Assembly (NCBI GenBank): GCA_030533235.1
Contig: JAUNJN010000002.1
Span: 65,462 to 129,461 of the forward strand
Origin: Eubacteriales bacterium
Lineage (GTDB): Bacteria; Bacillota; Clostridia; Lachnospirales; Lachnospiraceae
Reading direction: 5' to 3'
Length of the DNA stretch: 64,000 nt
Part shown: piece by piece, positions 42,249 through 50,902 of the stretch
How the letters are laid out: every line of letters starts with the position of its first letter
How positions within the stretch are numbered: the stretch's first letter is position 1
Translations under genes and position numbers: made by a program
The notes under the pieces: generated by a model
Databases searched by the model: none
Told to the model about the DNA's origin: nothing
The model's input: only the letters and a program-made list of their open reading frames with translations

Positions 42249-43349
42249 TTACTCTGCATCCGTTGTTGTTGATGTTTCTACGGCATCTACCGGAACAGCC
42301 TGTTCATACAGATAATTTACAACCTTATCGGCAAGTGTATAATACATAACATCCTCATCGGAATATACGCTGTCAAAGGTTTTCTCATCCGGGAATCCGC
42401 CGCTTTCCATCATCTCCTGTTTATATGCTTTGATTTCATCGTCTGATACTGAAATATTTTCAGCCTTCGCGATAGCACAAAGTACAATCTTTTCATTCAT
42501 GAATTCCTTAATCATGTCTGAAATATTCTGACGGAACTCTTCCTCTGTGCTTACACCATAACGTGCTTTAATGTAATCCGGAATAGAATATCCGTATGCC
42601 TCTGCCTCTGTCTTGACATTTTCCATAGTCTCATCGAGCATTTCCTGCATTTCCTTTTCCGGATATTCCTTGATTTCGGCATTGGCAACAACCGTTGTTG
42701 TTATATTGCTCTTGTTGTAAGAATCCATATTTTCCTTATACTGCGTTTCAAGACTCTCACGGATAGATGCCTCATACTCTTCAACCGTCTTGTATTCGGT
42801 ATTTGCAGCAACAAACTCATCGTTATATTCCGGCATAATCTTTCGAACAGCAGATGCAATTGTAATCGCAAACTGTGCATCCTTGCCTGCAAGTTCTTCA
42901 TTATAATAATCATTCGGGAACGTGACATCAATTGTGAAGGACTCTCCAACCTCATGTCCCATGATACCTTCCTCAAAGCCCGGAATCATACGTCCGCTGC
43001 CAAGCTCAAGCTCTGTTGTCTGTCCCTGTGTACTACCGCCCTCAAAGGCAGCTCCGTCAATCGTTCCGTCAAAGGAAATCGTAACTACATCTCCACTTTC
43101 AACCGTACCGGATTCGATTGGCTGCTCAGCTGCAACACTTGCCATAAGCTGCATAACTTCATATTGAATGTCTGCCACATCAACCTCGGCAACCAACGGA
43201 TGATATTCGATTCCCTTGTAGTCACCAAGCACACACATATCGGCATATTTATTAATCACGTCCTTCTGTTTTGTCTTTCCACAGCCTGCCAGCATTGTCA
43301 TACTCATGGCAACTGCGAGAACAACTCCAAGTTTCTTTACCTTCTTCAT
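42249..43349 (-). CDS. Trigger-factor-like FKBP peptidyl-prolyl isomerase lipoprotein
   Basis: 366 residues from the ATG at 43349. It starts with a lipoprotein signal (MKKVKKLGVVLAVAMSM..., lipobox LAGC with C23), so it is exported and lipid-anchored. Residues ~85-180 are a trigger-factor-type FKBP domain (GDVVTISFDGTIDGAAFEGG, IPGFEEGIMGHEVGE), followed by the helical trigger factor C-terminal arms. The ribosome-binding N-terminal domain is missing. I infer an extracytoplasmic foldase, comparable in role to PrsA. AAGGAA lies about 11 bp upstream. Confidence 0.85.
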   Translation of the reverse strand: MKKVKKLGVVLAVAMSMTMLAGCGKTKQKDVINKYADMCVLGDYKGIEYHPLVAEVDVADIQYEVMQLMASVAAEQPIESGTVESGDVVTISFDGTIDGAAFEGGSTQGQTTELELGSGRMIPGFEEGIMGHEVGESFTIDVTFPNDYYNEELAGKDAQFAITIASAVRKIMPEYNDEFVAANTEYKTVEEYEASIRESLETQYKENMDSYNKSNITTTVVANAEIKEYPEKEMQEMLDETMENVKTEAEAYGYSIPDYIKARYGVSTEEEFRQNISDMIKEFMNEKIVLCAIAKAENISVSDDEIKAYKQEMMESGGFPDEKTFDSVYSDEDVMYYTLADKVVNYLYEQAVPVDAVETSTTTDAE

Positions 43350-43463
43350 ATTTAACTGATTCCTTCCATAAATATATTGTGTTATAATCGACATAGCATT
43401 TATACCACATTTTTTTAAAAAAATAAAGATGTTTTCTGCTTTTCACACAAGTATCACATTATG

Positions 43464-43479
43464 TTACCATATCTTGTGT
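43464..43479 (+). promoter_or_regulatory. Possible second NrdR-type box upstream of nrdD
   Basis: TTACCATATCTTGTGT matches the NrdR consensus acaCwATATaTwGtgt at about 12 of 16 positions. It lies 51 bp (nearly five helical turns) upstream of the stronger box. This spacing is longer than the usual three turns, so it may be chance. Confidence 0.35.
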
Positions 43480-43507
43480 TTTTTTCTATTTTTTTTACAA
43501 TATTTTG

Positions 43508-43536
43508 TAGACAAGCCCAATATATAGTGTTATAAT
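43508..43536 (+). promoter_or_regulatory. nrdD promoter overlapped by an NrdR box
   Basis: TAGACA (43508-43513), 17-bp spacer, TGT plus TATAAT (43531-43536, extended -10). The spacer itself is a 16-bp sequence GCCCAATATATAGTGT (43515-43530) that fits the NrdR consensus at about 14 of 16 positions. NrdR with dATP bound represses ribonucleotide reductase genes through such boxes. NrdR itself is not in the window. Confidence 0.75.
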
Positions 43537-43582
43537 ACCAAAGTGTGGGGAATAATTAAAGAAATACAAGAGGAGATTATTT

Positions 43583-45709
43583 ATGAAGGTAATTAAGCGT
43601 GACGGTCACACCGTAAACTATGACCGTTCAAAAATCATCATCGCCATTCAGAAGGCAAATGCCGAGGTGGAACCTTGCGAGAAGGTCACCGAAGAAAAAA
43701 TTGAAGAAATCGTTCAGGGAATCGAAGCAAAAAACCGTAGCAGAATGCTTGTTGAGGATATACAGGATATTATCGAGCAACGATTAATGGACGAGAAAAA
43801 ATTTGTTCTCGCAAAAACATATATCATCTATCGTTACACAAGAGAGTTAGTTCGTAAAGCGAACACAACGGACGACTCCATCTTAAGCTTAATTCAGAAC
43901 CGTAACAAGGATGTTATGGAAGAAAATTCAAACAAAAACGCAACCGTTGCTTCTACCCAGCGTGACTTGATTGCCGGCGAAGTATCGAAGGATTTGACGA
44001 AGCGTGTTTTGTTACCTGAAAAAATTTCCAAGGCGCATGAGGAAGGTGTGCTTCATTTCCATGATGCCGACTACTTCCTTCAGCCTATTTTTAACTGTTG
44101 CCTGATTAACATCAAGGATATGCTCGATAACGGCACGGTTATGAACGGAAAGCTCATTGAAAGTCCAAAAAGCTTTCAGGTTGCATGTACAGTTATGACA
44201 CAAATTATTTCTTCCGTCGCCAGCAGTCAGTACGGTGGGCAGTCTGTTGACATCAAGCACCTCGGAAAATATCTCCGCAAGAGTTATCATAAGTATAAAG
44301 ACAAGCTCGTTGCGGAATACGGTGATAAAATTGATGATGAAATTTTGGAAAGTATGGCTCAGGAGCGTTTGAACGATGAGCTCCGTTCCGGTGTTCAGAC
44401 AATCCAATATCAGATTAATACTTTGATGACAACAAATGGTCAGTCACCATTTGTTACATTATTCTTAAATCTTGATCCAAACGATGAATATGTAGAAGAA
44501 AATGCCATTATTATTGCTGAGATTCTTCGTCAGCGATTAGAAGGCATCAAAAACGAAAAGGGTGTTTATGTCACACCTGCTTTTCCAAAATTAATCTATG
44601 TACTCGACGAACATAACTGCTTAAAGGGTGGTAAATATGATTATATTACCCGTCTTGCCGTACAGTGTTCTGCAAAGCGTTTATATCCGGATTACATTTC
44701 CGCAAAGAAAATGCGTGAAAACTACGAAGGAAATGTATTCTCTTGTATGGGATGCCGTTCTTTCCTCTCTCCTTGGAAGGATGAAAACGGTCAGTATAAA
44801 TGGGAAGGTCGTTTCAACCAGGGTGTTGTATCCTTAAACCTTCCTCAGATTGGTATTGTTGCAAAGGGCGACATGAATCGTTTCTGGGAATTGCTTGATG
44901 AAAGATTGGAGCTTTGCTTTGAAGCACTCATGTGTCGTCACAGAGCACTGCTCGGTATTACCTCTGACGTAAGTCCGGTACATTGGCAGTACGGCGCAAT
45001 TGCCAGACTCAAAAAGGGAGAAAAGATTGATCCATTGCTTAAGGATGGTTATTCAACGATTTCGCTCGGATACATTGGAGTTTACGAGGTAACAAAGCTT
45101 ATGACCGGCGTAAGTCACACCGAACCTGTCGGCGAGGAGTTTGCACTCAAGCTCATGAAGCGCCTTCGCGAGGCATGCGAAACCTGGAAAAAAGAAACCG
45201 GTCTTGGATTTGGTCTTTATGGTACACCTGCCGAGTCTCTTTGCTACCGCTTTGCAAGAATTGATCAGGAACGTTTTGGAACAATTCCGGATGTTACAGA
45301 CAAAGGATATTACACAAACTCTTATCATGTGGATGTACGTGAAAAGATTGATGCATTTAGTAAGTTCCGCTTTGAGAGTCAATTCCAGACAATTTCCTCC
45401 GGTGGTGCAATCTCTTATGTGGAGATACCGAATATGCGTCATAACTTAGATGCACTTGAAGAAGTTGTCCGTTTCATCTACGATAATATTCAATATGCAG
45501 AATTTAACACAAAATCAGATTACTGCCATGTATGTGATTATGATGGTGAAATCATTGTCAATGATGACAACGAATGGGTATGTCCGCAGTGTGGAAACAA
45601 GGATCACTCAAAGATGAATGTTACAAGAAGAACATGTGGATATTTAGGAGAAAATTTCTGGAATGTCGGTAAGACAAAGGAAATCAAAGCTCGTGTTCTT
45701 CATCTGTAA
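43583..45709 (+). CDS. nrdD: Anaerobic ribonucleoside-triphosphate reductase (class III)
   Basis: 708 residues. It reduces NTPs to dNTPs using a glycyl radical. The N-terminal ATP-cone (MKVIKRDGHTVNYDRSKI, about 3-92) is the dATP/ATP activity switch. The core includes GCRSFLSPW with the active-site cysteine. At the C-terminus a four-cysteine zinc site (CHVCDYDG...CPQCG) precedes the glycyl-radical motif RRTCGYLGEN. AGAGGAG lies before the ATG. It requires the activase NrdG encoded downstream and cannot work in oxygen. Confidence 0.96.
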   Translation: MKVIKRDGHTVNYDRSKIIIAIQKANAEVEPCEKVTEEKIEEIVQGIEAKNRSRMLVEDIQDIIEQRLMDEKKFVLAKTYIIYRYTRELVRKANTTDDSILSLIQNRNKDVMEENSNKNATVASTQRDLIAGEVSKDLTKRVLLPEKISKAHEEGVLHFHDADYFLQPIFNCCLINIKDMLDNGTVMNGKLIESPKSFQVACTVMTQIISSVASSQYGGQSVDIKHLGKYLRKSYHKYKDKLVAEYGDKIDDEILESMAQERLNDELRSGVQTIQYQINTLMTTNGQSPFVTLFLNLDPNDEYVEENAIIIAEILRQRLEGIKNEKGVYVTPAFPKLIYVLDEHNCLKGGKYDYITRLAVQCSAKRLYPDYISAKKMRENYEGNVFSCMGCRSFLSPWKDENGQYKWEGRFNQGVVSLNLPQIGIVAKGDMNRFWELLDERLELCFEALMCRHRALLGITSDVSPVHWQYGAIARLKKGEKIDPLLKDGYSTISLGYIGVYEVTKLMTGVSHTEPVGEEFALKLMKRLREACETWKKETGLGFGLYGTPAESLCYRFARIDQERFGTIPDVTDKGYYTNSYHVDVREKIDAFSKFRFESQFQTISSGGAISYVEIPNMRHNLDALEEVVRFIYDNIQYAEFNTKSDYCHVCDYDGEIIVNDDNEWVCPQCGNKDHSKMNVTRRTCGYLGENFWNVGKTKEIKARVLHL

Positions 45710-45733
45710 AGCTTATCAATACGAATCTATTTT

Positions 45734-45772
45734 ACAGGCGGCACGTTCTTATCGGGTACCGCCTGTTTCTTT
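45734..45772 (+). terminator. Hairpin between nrdD and nrdG
   Basis: ACAGGCGG (45734-45741) pairs with CCGCCTGT (45759-45766) across a 17-nt loop; TTTCTTTT follows. It can end most nrdD transcripts. Since nrdG starts only 34 bp later with a strong AGGAGG site, partial read-through would give less activase than reductase. Confidence 0.7.
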
Positions 45773-45805
45773 TACAACAAATTATGAAATAGGAGGATTC
45801 TCCAT

Positions 45806-46345
45806 ATGAATTATGGTGACATTAAACGCATTGATGTAGCCAACGGTCCCGGGATTCGTGTATCCCTATTTGTTTCCGGTTGCACACATCACTGCAAAGG
45901 CTGCTTTAATCCGGAAACCTGGGATTTCAATTACGGAAATTTCTTTTCCGAAAAGGAAGAAGATTTAATTATCGAATATCTGAAGCCGTCCTACATCAAA
46001 GGTCTCTCTCTGCTCGGCGGTGAGCCTTTTGAATACAGCAATCAACAATGTCTGTTACCACTGCTTCGTCGCGTCAGAGCTATCTATCCCGAAAAGGATA
46101 TTTGGTGCTACACCGGTTATGACTTTGAAAAAGACATCAAAGGCTCTATGATGGTAAAATGGCCTGAAACAAGAGAGATACTGAATTATATTGACATATT
46201 GGTTGACGGAGAATTTGTGGAATCCAAGAAGGATTTATCACTTCGTTTTCGCGGTTCCTCAAACCAGCGCATTATTAATGTAAAAGCATCTTTAGCGTCA
46301 AACGAATTAGTACTTTGGGATCAAGAAGGGAGAATCGAGTCATGA
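45806..46345 (+). CDS. nrdG: Anaerobic ribonucleotide reductase activating protein
   Basis: 179 residues, radical SAM. The [4Fe-4S] motif GCTHHCKGCFN (about 30-40) binds the cluster that cleaves SAM to create the glycyl radical on NrdD. LLGGEPF is the GGE motif for SAM binding. AGGAGG lies 7-8 bp before the ATG. The last codon overlaps the dut start (ATGA). Confidence 0.95.
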   Translation: MNYGDIKRIDVANGPGIRVSLFVSGCTHHCKGCFNPETWDFNYGNFFSEKEEDLIIEYLKPSYIKGLSLLGGEPFEYSNQQCLLPLLRRVRAIYPEKDIWCYTGYDFEKDIKGSMMVKWPETREILNYIDILVDGEFVESKKDLSLRFRGSSNQRIINVKASLASNELVLWDQEGRIES

Positions 46346-46785
46346 GTGTTCCGGTTTCAATAAAAAAACTGAAAGAAAAAGCCACTATTCCAACCTATGG
46401 TTCAGCATATGCTGCCGGTGCAGACCTTTATGCTTGCATCGATGAAAACATTACCATCCAACCACAACAAACTGTTCTGGTTCCTACCGGACTTGCTATG
46501 GAAATACCGGAGGGATATGCAGGACTCATATATGCGCGCAGCGGTCTCGCATCAAAGAAAGGACTTGCCCCTGCGAACAAAGTCGGCGTTGTCGATGCCG
46601 ATTATCGCGGTGAGGTAATGGTTGCACTTCACAACCATTCATCGATTGCCACTACCATTGAACCAAATGAACGTATTGCACAGCTTGTCATTGCACCATT
46701 CCTTGCAGCAAGCTTCCGGGAAGTAAATGAACTGCCTGACACCGTACGCGGTACGGGAGGATTTGGTTCCACCGGAAGTCACTAA
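46342..46785 (+). CDS. dut: Deoxyuridine 5-prime-triphosphate nucleotidohydrolase
   Basis: 147 residues from the ATG at 46342; AAGGGAG is 9 bp upstream. It hydrolyses dUTP to dUMP and diphosphate, keeping uracil out of DNA. All trimeric dUTPase motifs are present: AGADLYAC, YARSGLASKKGL, NKVGVVDADYRGEV, RIAQLVIAPF and the C-terminal RGTGGFGSTG. It is translationally coupled to nrdG by ATGA, which links nucleotide clean-up to dNTP synthesis. Confidence 0.95.
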   Translation: MSVPVSIKKLKEKATIPTYGSAYAAGADLYACIDENITIQPQQTVLVPTGLAMEIPEGYAGLIYARSGLASKKGLAPANKVGVVDADYRGEVMVALHNHSSIATTIEPNERIAQLVIAPFLAASFREVNELPDTVRGTGGFGSTGSH

Positions 46786-46797
46786 TTTTACTCTCAC

Positions 46798-46848
46798 AAA
46801 AAACAAGGAGCGTCATCCAACGATCTTGGAAAACGCTCCTTGTTTTTT
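46798..46848. terminator. Bidirectional terminator between dut and the sirtuin gene
   Basis: AAAAAACAAGGAGCG pairs with CGCTCCTTGTTTTTT (right arm 46834-46848), a 15-bp perfect stem with an ~19-nt loop. A-run and T-run flank it on both sides. The sirtuin stop codon lies at its right edge. Confidence 0.9.
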
Positions 46849-47626
46849 ATATTGTGATCTTCGAAAATACTTCTCCGATTTTTGCATTGATAACAATATC
46901 CGCATGCTGATCACGTGGTGTCGGTTGCATATTAACCACAACCAAATATTTACCTTTGAAATAATCAATCAAGCCCGCTGCCGGATATACCGCAAGGGAT
47001 GTACCGCCGATAATTAACATATCCGCCATTGAAATGTGCTGAACGGTTTTGGTCAGCGTACGATTATCCAAGCCTTCTTCATAAAGCACAACATCCGGTT
47101 TAATAATCGGATCCGCTATCGTAATCTTCACATCTTCCGCTGTCACCCGCTTACATTCATCACAAAGCGGTACTCCGTCAGAATCAATAATATACTGCAG
47201 GTCAAAAAACTTTCCGCATTTGGTACAGTAATTTCTATGGACAGATCCATGCAGCTCCAGTACCTCCTTGCTCCCCGCAAGCTGATGAAGTCCATCAATA
47301 TTTTGCGTAACCACTGCCTTAAGCTTTCCGGCCCGTTCCAACTCAGCCAACTTCATATGGGCAACATTGGGTTTTGCATCCGTATAAATCATTTTATCCT
47401 TGTAAAACTGATAAAACATTGACGGATTTCTTTGATAGAATGAATGACTGATAATCGTTTCCGGCGGATAATCATATTTTTGATTATACAATCCGTCAAC
47501 GCTTCGAAAGTCAGGAATTCCACTCTCTGTCGACACTCCTGCACCTCCAAAAAAAACAATGGAAGAGCACTCAAGGATTGCCTGATTCAGTTTCTCAATT
47601 TCCTTTTCACATGCAACAGTCATCAT
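46847..47626 (-). CDS. Sir2-family NAD-dependent protein deacylase
   Basis: 259 residues from the ATG at 47626. It removes acyl groups from lysine using NAD+. Seen: FFGGAGVSTESGIPDFR (about 27-43), TQNIDGLHQLAGS, the general base in ELHGSVH, and a Cys4 zinc site (CTKCG...CDECK). The start overlaps the stop of cdaR by one base (TGATG), with AGGGGA upstream. It is probably the last gene of the cdaA-cdaR-sirtuin operon. Confidence 0.92.
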   Translation of the reverse strand: MMTVACEKEIEKLNQAILECSSIVFFGGAGVSTESGIPDFRSVDGLYNQKYDYPPETIISHSFYQRNPSMFYQFYKDKMIYTDAKPNVAHMKLAELERAGKLKAVVTQNIDGLHQLAGSKEVLELHGSVHRNYCTKCGKFFDLQYIIDSDGVPLCDECKRVTAEDVKITIADPIIKPDVVLYEEGLDNRTLTKTVQHISMADMLIIGGTSLAVYPAAGLIDYFKGKYLVVVNMQPTPRDQHADIVINAKIGEVFSKITI

Positions 47627-48864
47627 CAATTCCCCTTTACATCTTTCACATATACATCAACAGTTCCTGTGATTGTAAATGCAACACCCTCCAGGTCCTC
47701 AAAAATAAGTTTAACGTCTATATTGTCTCCGTTTTTCAATGTCGAACAATCAATAACCGGATGAATATCCTCCATCGACAGTGTCTCAATCGCCTTTGGC
47801 AAACCGACTGCAGTGAGTTTGAAATCATCTGACAAAGAAACCGTATACGTACAACCGCTCTGCTTTCCCGTCAGAGTGATATCTTTTTCAGTCATTGAAA
47901 CCGTATTTTGTATTTGTTTTTCAATTGAAACATTGACTGCTACCTCGGAATTTGATTGTGCCAGATATATCCCCTCCGGCAAATAATCCGCCAAGTCAAT
48001 CGTAGTTTGCAAACTATCACTTGCCCCGTTTACCGAAATATCACGGATAACAAGCTCATTCAGTTGCTTTGTCTTATCCGAAGGTCCTGCAACCGTAATT
48101 GTCTGCGGTTGATACAGTACCTCATCCACACCATATCCCTCTGCCGGTTTTCCGGCCAATTCAATCCGAACTTCAATTGTCTTCGTCGGATAAATCTGCA
48201 TATTAACCTTTGTCTCTGTATCACTTAAGATTATTTTGTCGTTTTCCAAAATCTCGCCATATGCATCATACATATACACCTTGCCGATAGTTTCGAAGGA
48301 ATCGGAACGTCCGCTGATATCAACCTCAACCGCTATATCCGTCACCCTGCCAATCGCACTCTTCGGTCCTTCTAATGTAATCAGATTCGGAGATGCAACG
48401 GTTGATACATATGCATATCCTTCCTTTGCCTCTCCAACCACATTAATGCGAACAGGGAACTGAACCGTAATCTTTTCTTCCAGCGAAAGCGTCATAGCAT
48501 TATCTACGCACGTAATCGTAATATCACCATTCAGTCCGTGATCCTTCGGCTCCACAAAGATTTGAACTGTGTTTGTTATGGACATCGTTGATAAATCAGC
48601 CGTTGCAATAAAATCATTTGCATCCAGTCTCTCGACAATTGATCTTCGCCCTTTGACAAGAATATCAACCGTGTCCCCCTTCTCAACATCATAAATCTGA
48701 TCAAGTTCTTCTAAAACGTCGCCATTCAACTGTTCCACCGGAATATCCTTAATCTCAACAGTTACTGTATAATCCGAAATATTGAGAACAACAAGCCACA
48801 ACAAAACTGCACATAAAACGGCAAGGAGCTTCAACGCAAAATTTTCTAAAATCTTATTTTTCAC
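47626..48864 (-). CDS. cdaR: YbbR-domain protein, CdaA regulator
   Basis: 412 residues from a GTG at 48864 (GGGAGG 8 bp upstream); the in-frame codons back to 48891 lie inside cdaA. A single N-terminal membrane helix (about 8-30, LLAVLCAVLLWLVVL) is followed by four repeated YbbR beta-domains outside the membrane (IVVEI/DIPV-type repeats). CdaR is known to bind and modulate diadenylate cyclase CdaA. The genes overlap by 11 bp. Confidence 0.9.
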   Translation of the reverse strand: MKNKILENFALKLLAVLCAVLLWLVVLNISDYTVTVEIKDIPVEQLNGDVLEELDQIYDVEKGDTVDILVKGRRSIVERLDANDFIATADLSTMSITNTVQIFVEPKDHGLNGDITITCVDNAMTLSLEEKITVQFPVRINVVGEAKEGYAYVSTVASPNLITLEGPKSAIGRVTDIAVEVDISGRSDSFETIGKVYMYDAYGEILENDKIILSDTETKVNMQIYPTKTIEVRIELAGKPAEGYGVDEVLYQPQTITVAGPSDKTKQLNELVIRDISVNGASDSLQTTIDLADYLPEGIYLAQSNSEVAVNVSIEKQIQNTVSMTEKDITLTGKQSGCTYTVSLSDDFKLTAVGLPKAIETLSMEDIHPVIDCSTLKNGDNIDVKLIFEDLEGVAFTITGTVDVYVKDVKGN

Positions 48865-49726
48865 GTTTCTTACCTCCCTTCCTTCTTCCACGGGAGCGTC
48901 TGCTCTCCTGCGTATTTTTACGCAGAGATTCCAATTGCTTACGCAAGCCTTCCGTATCGATATTGTGTATCAGATTTCCACTCTGAGCAACCGAAATCAT
49001 ACCGGTTTCCTCCGATACAACAATTGTCATACTGTCAGATACCTCACTAATACCGATTGCCGCGCGATGTCTCGTTCCAAGGTCTTTATTTAAATCATGC
49101 TGATTCGTAAGCGGCAGATAACAGGTTGCCGAAACCACCCTGTTGTTTCGAATAATGACAGCACCATCATGCAACGGGGTGTTATGCTCGAATATGTTGA
49201 CAAGAAGCTGTTTGGATACAACCGCATCCAGACTGATGCCGGTTCCTTCATATTCGCCAAGTGCAACATCCTGTTCAATTACAATCAAGGCTCCTGTTTT
49301 ATTCTTGCTCATGGCCATCGCCGCAGCAATCAGCTCGCTGATTGTATGGTCATTAATTCTTCCGTCCTTTGTGCTTCGATCATCCCGAATCAGCACCTCG
49401 GAAATAATATTCTTACGTCCGAGCTCCTCCAATGCACGGCGAAGCTCCGGCTGGAATAATATAATAACGGCAAGAATACCAACATTAATCGCATTTTTAA
49501 ATATCCAAAGCATTGTATTCAATTGAAAAACCGTAGCAATTCCCATAAATGCTACGAGCACAACAACACCCTTCAGTAATGACCATGCCCTTGTCTTTTT
49601 AAACCAAAGCATAAGATGATATAAGAGATATGACAAAATAATTATCTCCAAAACATCTGTTATGGTGATGTGTGGCACATAAAACCAATCAAAATATGAT
49701 CGTAATGCAGTCAATATCTTATGCAT
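48854..49726 (-). CDS. cdaA: Diadenylate cyclase
   Basis: 290 residues. CdaA makes cyclic di-AMP from two ATP. Three membrane helices (about 20-85) precede the DAC domain, in which the catalytic DGA (NTPLHDGAVIIRN) and the RHR motif (GTRHRAAIG) are intact. The C-terminal tail is basic (RRSRGRRKGGKKREK). Cyclic di-AMP controls potassium and wall homeostasis in Gram-positives. The usual third gene, glmM, is not here; sirtuin takes the downstream place. Confidence 0.95.
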   Translation of the reverse strand: MHKILTALRSYFDWFYVPHITITDVLEIIILSYLLYHLMLWFKKTRAWSLLKGVVVLVAFMGIATVFQLNTMLWIFKNAINVGILAVIILFQPELRRALEELGRKNIISEVLIRDDRSTKDGRINDHTISELIAAAMAMSKNKTGALIVIEQDVALGEYEGTGISLDAVVSKQLLVNIFEHNTPLHDGAVIIRNNRVVSATCYLPLTNQHDLNKDLGTRHRAAIGISEVSDSMTIVVSEETGMISVAQSGNLIHNIDTEGLRKQLESLRKNTQESRRSRGRRKGGKKREK

Positions 49727-49765
49727 AGAACCCCCTCGTTCTTCCTACAGTAAGCATTATATATT

Positions 49766-50902
49766 CTACTGTCCGTTCGGATAATACCCGTCCTGACGAT
49801 AGTTTTCTGTTTGATTCATCGGTCTCTTTTTCGCAGGATTCGTACCTGCAAGCGGATTTCCGATCTGCTGATTTGCCATCGGCTGCGCAGCAGCTGTCTG
49901 CTTTACCTGTGGCTGTTCTGTCTGGGCAACAGATGATTTGTTTTCCTTTGTTAATGTCTGTGTATGACCGGACATAGCTTGTTTTGCAACATCTGACACA
50001 CTTGGTTTCTCTGTTTTTTTCTTTGATGTAAACTTTGGTACGGCCTTTACATAGTAGAAATAATCATCATCCTCAAACTGTACATTCTCCTTGTGAGCAT
50101 AATCGAGAAGCCCCTTACACACCTGAACAAGCGCGCCTATCAGGATTCCAAGCAGGGAACCGCCTACGACCTGTCCCATAGAAATTCCGGCATCGGTAGC
50201 ACCGTCAACCAACAGAGAAACGAGAATATTCAATAGCCCACTCGCTAAAATAGCAACATAAAACGCATAATCATATGGCAGCTTGTAAAGAATATATGTA
50301 ATCATGATAACCACAGCAAAGACAATCAATACACTCAAAATTGCTTTATTTTTTATGACACTGTCAATTACATAATTGTATGCCTGAAACTCCTTGTCTT
50401 CGAGCATGCTTCCATCCTTTATTTCGCGAATAGCCATTGCAATATAGTAAAACAATGCGCCAAACACCGTCGGAACAATGCCCGCTGCCCCCGCAAAAAT
50501 CACTACAATGACCGGAATCACAAAATACAGCTTCCACATAAACATAATCGGAACAAACGCAAGTACCCATGCGCAATCCGGAAAAATACGCATATACGAG
50601 CAATACATCAAGATAACTACAACAAAAAGCATAATGCCTATCTCTGCCGATACACTCACACCGTTAATCATCATCACAACGCCGCCAAGCAGCACTGCAA
50701 CCGTGTCCGATGCAAGTGAACAAATCAGTGCCAACAGAAAGATAACAATTCCTCTGCCGAATAGTTCTGAATATCCAAATAATTTGTTGATTGAAGTAAA
50801 CAATATGTAAGAGAATACAAAACGAAGTACCGGTATTGTAATCTCATCAAACTTTCTTAAAAAATCGCGAATCGCATCTCGCACCTTCATAACCTGCGGC
50901 AT
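49766..50902 (-). CDS. Polytopic membrane protein with a polar C-terminal tail
   Basis: 378 residues. About eight or nine membrane helices fill residues ~20-270 (LRFVFSYILFTSI, IVIFLLALICSLA, GGSLLGILIGALVQV). The last ~90 residues are soluble, Gln/Asn/Lys-rich and probably disordered (QPQVKQTAAAQPMANQQI). The family is not recognised. It begins right after the coiled-coil gene (adjacent stop and start) and precedes cdaA by 39 bp on the same strand, so a shared transcript with the cyclic-di-AMP genes is possible. Confidence 0.75.
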   Translation of the reverse strand: MPQVMKVRDAIRDFLRKFDEITIPVLRFVFSYILFTSINKLFGYSELFGRGIVIFLLALICSLASDTVAVLLGGVVMMINGVSVSAEIGIMLFVVVILMYCSYMRIFPDCAWVLAFVPIMFMWKLYFVIPVIVVIFAGAAGIVPTVFGALFYYIAMAIREIKDGSMLEDKEFQAYNYVIDSVIKNKAILSVLIVFAVVIMITYILYKLPYDYAFYVAILASGLLNILVSLLVDGATDAGISMGQVVGGSLLGILIGALVQVCKGLLDYAHKENVQFEDDDYFYYVKAVPKFTSKKKTEKPSVSDVAKQAMSGHTQTLTKENKSSVAQTEQPQVKQTAAAQPMANQQIGNPLAGTNPAKKRPMNQTENYRQDGYYPNGQ

